Source: Locusta migratoria
Lineage: Eukaryota; Arthropoda; Insecta; Orthoptera; Acrididae
NCBI GenBank assembly: GCA_026315105.1
Contig: CM048750.1
Span: forward strand, 263,801,151-263,865,150
DNA length: 64,000 bases
Direction: 5' to 3'
The notes beneath the pieces are model-generated. The model saw only the letters and a program-made list of their open reading frames with translations, did no database searches and had not been told where the DNA came from. Shown in pieces: positions 62,906 to 64,000 of this stretch. The position numbers were made by a program, and so were the translations under genes. Numbering within the stretch: position 1 is the stretch's first letter; every line of letters begins with the position of its first letter.

Positions 62906-63024
62906 AGAGAGAGAGGTAAGATGAAGCCCGGAGATGAGAGTCATTGGCCCGTAGACCCGGAGAATTCAATCTAAACCCGGGCACTCCGGACGGCGCCCGG
63001 AGATCTGGCAACCCTAGTCATGTG

Positions 63025-63476
63025 AACCTTCGATCGTCGCGTAAGCTGGTATAACGGAGCAGCGTTTCTAGACTGACAGCAGTCAGTGCCCGGAGCGCCT
63101 TGACAGACGGTTGCACAACACGCCACGGTCGCCGCCGCTATTGGAAGCTATTAACCCTGCGCACGACGCAGTTAACCTCTGCCCGCCGGTCTTTGACTCG
63201 GTCCCGAATGCCGCAATTGTCCGAGACGCGAACTGAATAGTGCCAAAAGTGTGGCTATTTTCGTATCAGCAGGTTAAACGGAGGCTACCGTGTTCGTCAC
63301 TTCACAGCTGTTATCTAACCAGCGAGGCTATGAATATTGCTTCCTTTCACGAGGCATCTCATGCGAGGTAATAGCGTCAGAGGAGAGGCAGGAAGGAAAT
63401 TGGGTTGACCTATCGACGATTGGGTTATTAGAGAGGCGAAGCTCTGATTGCGAGGGAGGATTCAGACTGGAATGGG
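63025..63476. other. GC-rich unassigned DNA
   Basis: Moderately CpG-rich and repeat-free. Split by SINE A, it continues to 63856. No gene recognised. Confidence 0.5.
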
Positions 63477-63490
63477 GCGTTCCGTTCTCA

Positions 63491-63687
63491 AATGTTCAAA
63501 TGTTTGTAGAGCTTATCGGACTTAACTACGGGGTCATCAGTCCCTAAACTTACAAACTACTTATGAACTAGCTAATCCTAAGGACGGCACAAATATCCAT
63601 GCCCGAGGGGGGATTCGAACCCCCGACCGTAGTGGCCGTGTAGACCGTGTGACTGGAGCGCCTCAGTCTCCTCGGCCACCGCGGCCG
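63491..63687 (-). mobile_element. SINE A, full length
   Basis: The 14-base duplication GCGTTCCGTTCTCA lies at 63477-63490 and 63688-63701. The head has a small insertion (ACCGTGTGACTGG, reverse strand) relative to other copies. Confidence 0.95.
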
Positions 63688-63860
63688 GCGTTCCGTTCTC
63701 AGCAAAGCCGAACCAACATTTGCCTCATGGGACTTCGATAAGCAATGGGAAACCCATATGAGGAAAACATGATAGTGATTTGGAAAGATGTGAAACCCAC
63801 TATTTTAAGCACGGCGCCACACAATCCAGCAGCGACAGTGGAGTGTGTACTCACCGTTAA

Positions 63861-64000
63861 CCCTTTCATTCACGGCGTATAGAAAGCTTATTTATACCGT
63901 ACTAGTATTGCCTGTGGTCGAAAATCGACCAATTGTGTTTACAATGGTCACTGGGAGTAAAATTTTACGTATCATGTAGGCGGCCTCGCGTGATTATGTT
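63861..64000 (+). mobile_element. piggyBac-like element, left end, runs off the window
   Basis: TTAA (63857-63860) is followed by CCCTTTCATTCACGG, close to the CCCTCTCATGC end of the element at 61050-61715. The right end is beyond the window. Confidence 0.55.

Larger units (their letters stand above)
61992..63016 (-). mobile_element. hAT element with 8-bp target duplication
   Basis: Terminal repeats TAGGGTTGCCAGAT and (complement) TAGGGTTGCCAGAT are flanked by the perfect 8-base duplication GTCATGTG (61984-61991 and 63017-63024), diagnostic of hAT-class insertion. C-rich tracts and CCCGGAG words follow each end. It holds the N-terminal zinc-finger part of a protein (62054-62521, minus), a SINE C-like copy and a poly(A). 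The transposase catalytic and dimerisation regions are absent. Confidence 0.9.

Noticed and set aside
6325..63687. tRNA genes at the many A-box/B-box heads
   Set aside because: All sit at the 5' end of SINE bodies or in hairpins, most with target duplications and imperfect cloverleaves, so they are SINE promoters, not functional tRNA genes.
1..64000. LTR retrotransposons or endogenous viral sequences
   Set aside because: I found no paired LTRs, protease, RNase H/integrase cores or Gag-type motifs; all reverse-transcriptase fragments belong to non-LTR LINEs and the GIY-YIG pieces to Penelope-like elements.

Overview
This window reads as intergenic DNA from a large arthropod genome, most likely an orthopteran (grasshopper or locust). 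The evidence is the repeat fauna: several families of tRNA-derived SINEs with A/B boxes, jockey-superfamily LINEs, Penelope-like retroelements, Tc1 and mariner transposons, hAT, piggyBac-like elements, Helitrons and a Mutator/Merlin-like element, inserted into one another up to four levels deep. The SINE family called A here resembles repeats I remember from Schistocerca; that attribution is from memory and unverified. I found no convincing host protein-coding exon, no rRNA, no functional tRNA gene, no CRISPR array and no LTR retrotransposon.

Layout. 1-9 kb: Penelope-like fragments, two decayed Tc1 copies, a complete non-autonomous Helitron (3949-5253) and a rearranged LINE B copy. 9-16 kb: LINE A, a hAT relic and a dense run of SINEs, including a three-deep SINE-in-SINE nest (13622-14240) and a palindromic tRNA element (15094-15508). 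16-21 kb: a tRNA-bearing foldback broken by a LINE B with a long reverse-transcriptase frame, an internally deleted mariner and LINE D. 21-30 kb: sparser DNA with more SINEs, a second palindromic tRNA element, and a Helitron with two 5' ends. 29-34 kb: a Penelope-type hairpin with about 470-bp arms, a GC-rich promoter-like patch, then a LINE A broken by a Mutator/Merlin-like element and by a Penelope-type palindrome that itself carries two SINEs. 34-42 kb: mariner derivatives, a transposon with 110-bp inverted ends, and a nest built on one SINE (40157-41140) that holds a near-perfect snap-back tRNA element. 42-51 kb: LINE A and D relics, Tc1, a 480-bp hairpin, a Penelope fragment and a SINE E. 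51-56 kb: a mariner split by a Helitron-like insertion, LINE C and a chimeric Tc1. 56-64 kb: sparse DNA, LINE C, a piggyBac-like element, a hAT element with an 8-bp target duplication, a last SINE, and the edge of a second piggyBac-like element.

How the pieces work together. The SINEs carry only a pol III promoter head and presumably depended on LINE enzymes; nearly every intact copy has a 10-15 bp target-site duplication. The DNA transposons are mostly internally deleted or frameshifted and would have needed enzymes from elsewhere. The most unusual theme is inverted architecture: at least three families of paired, inverted tRNA-like units, one with a loop conserved between three loci, and a set of Penelope-type palindromes sharing a hammerhead-ribozyme-like core (CTGANGA, stem, GAAA). 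All boundaries come from reading the sequence by eye, without alignment tools, so edges without a stated target duplication are approximate by tens of bases.
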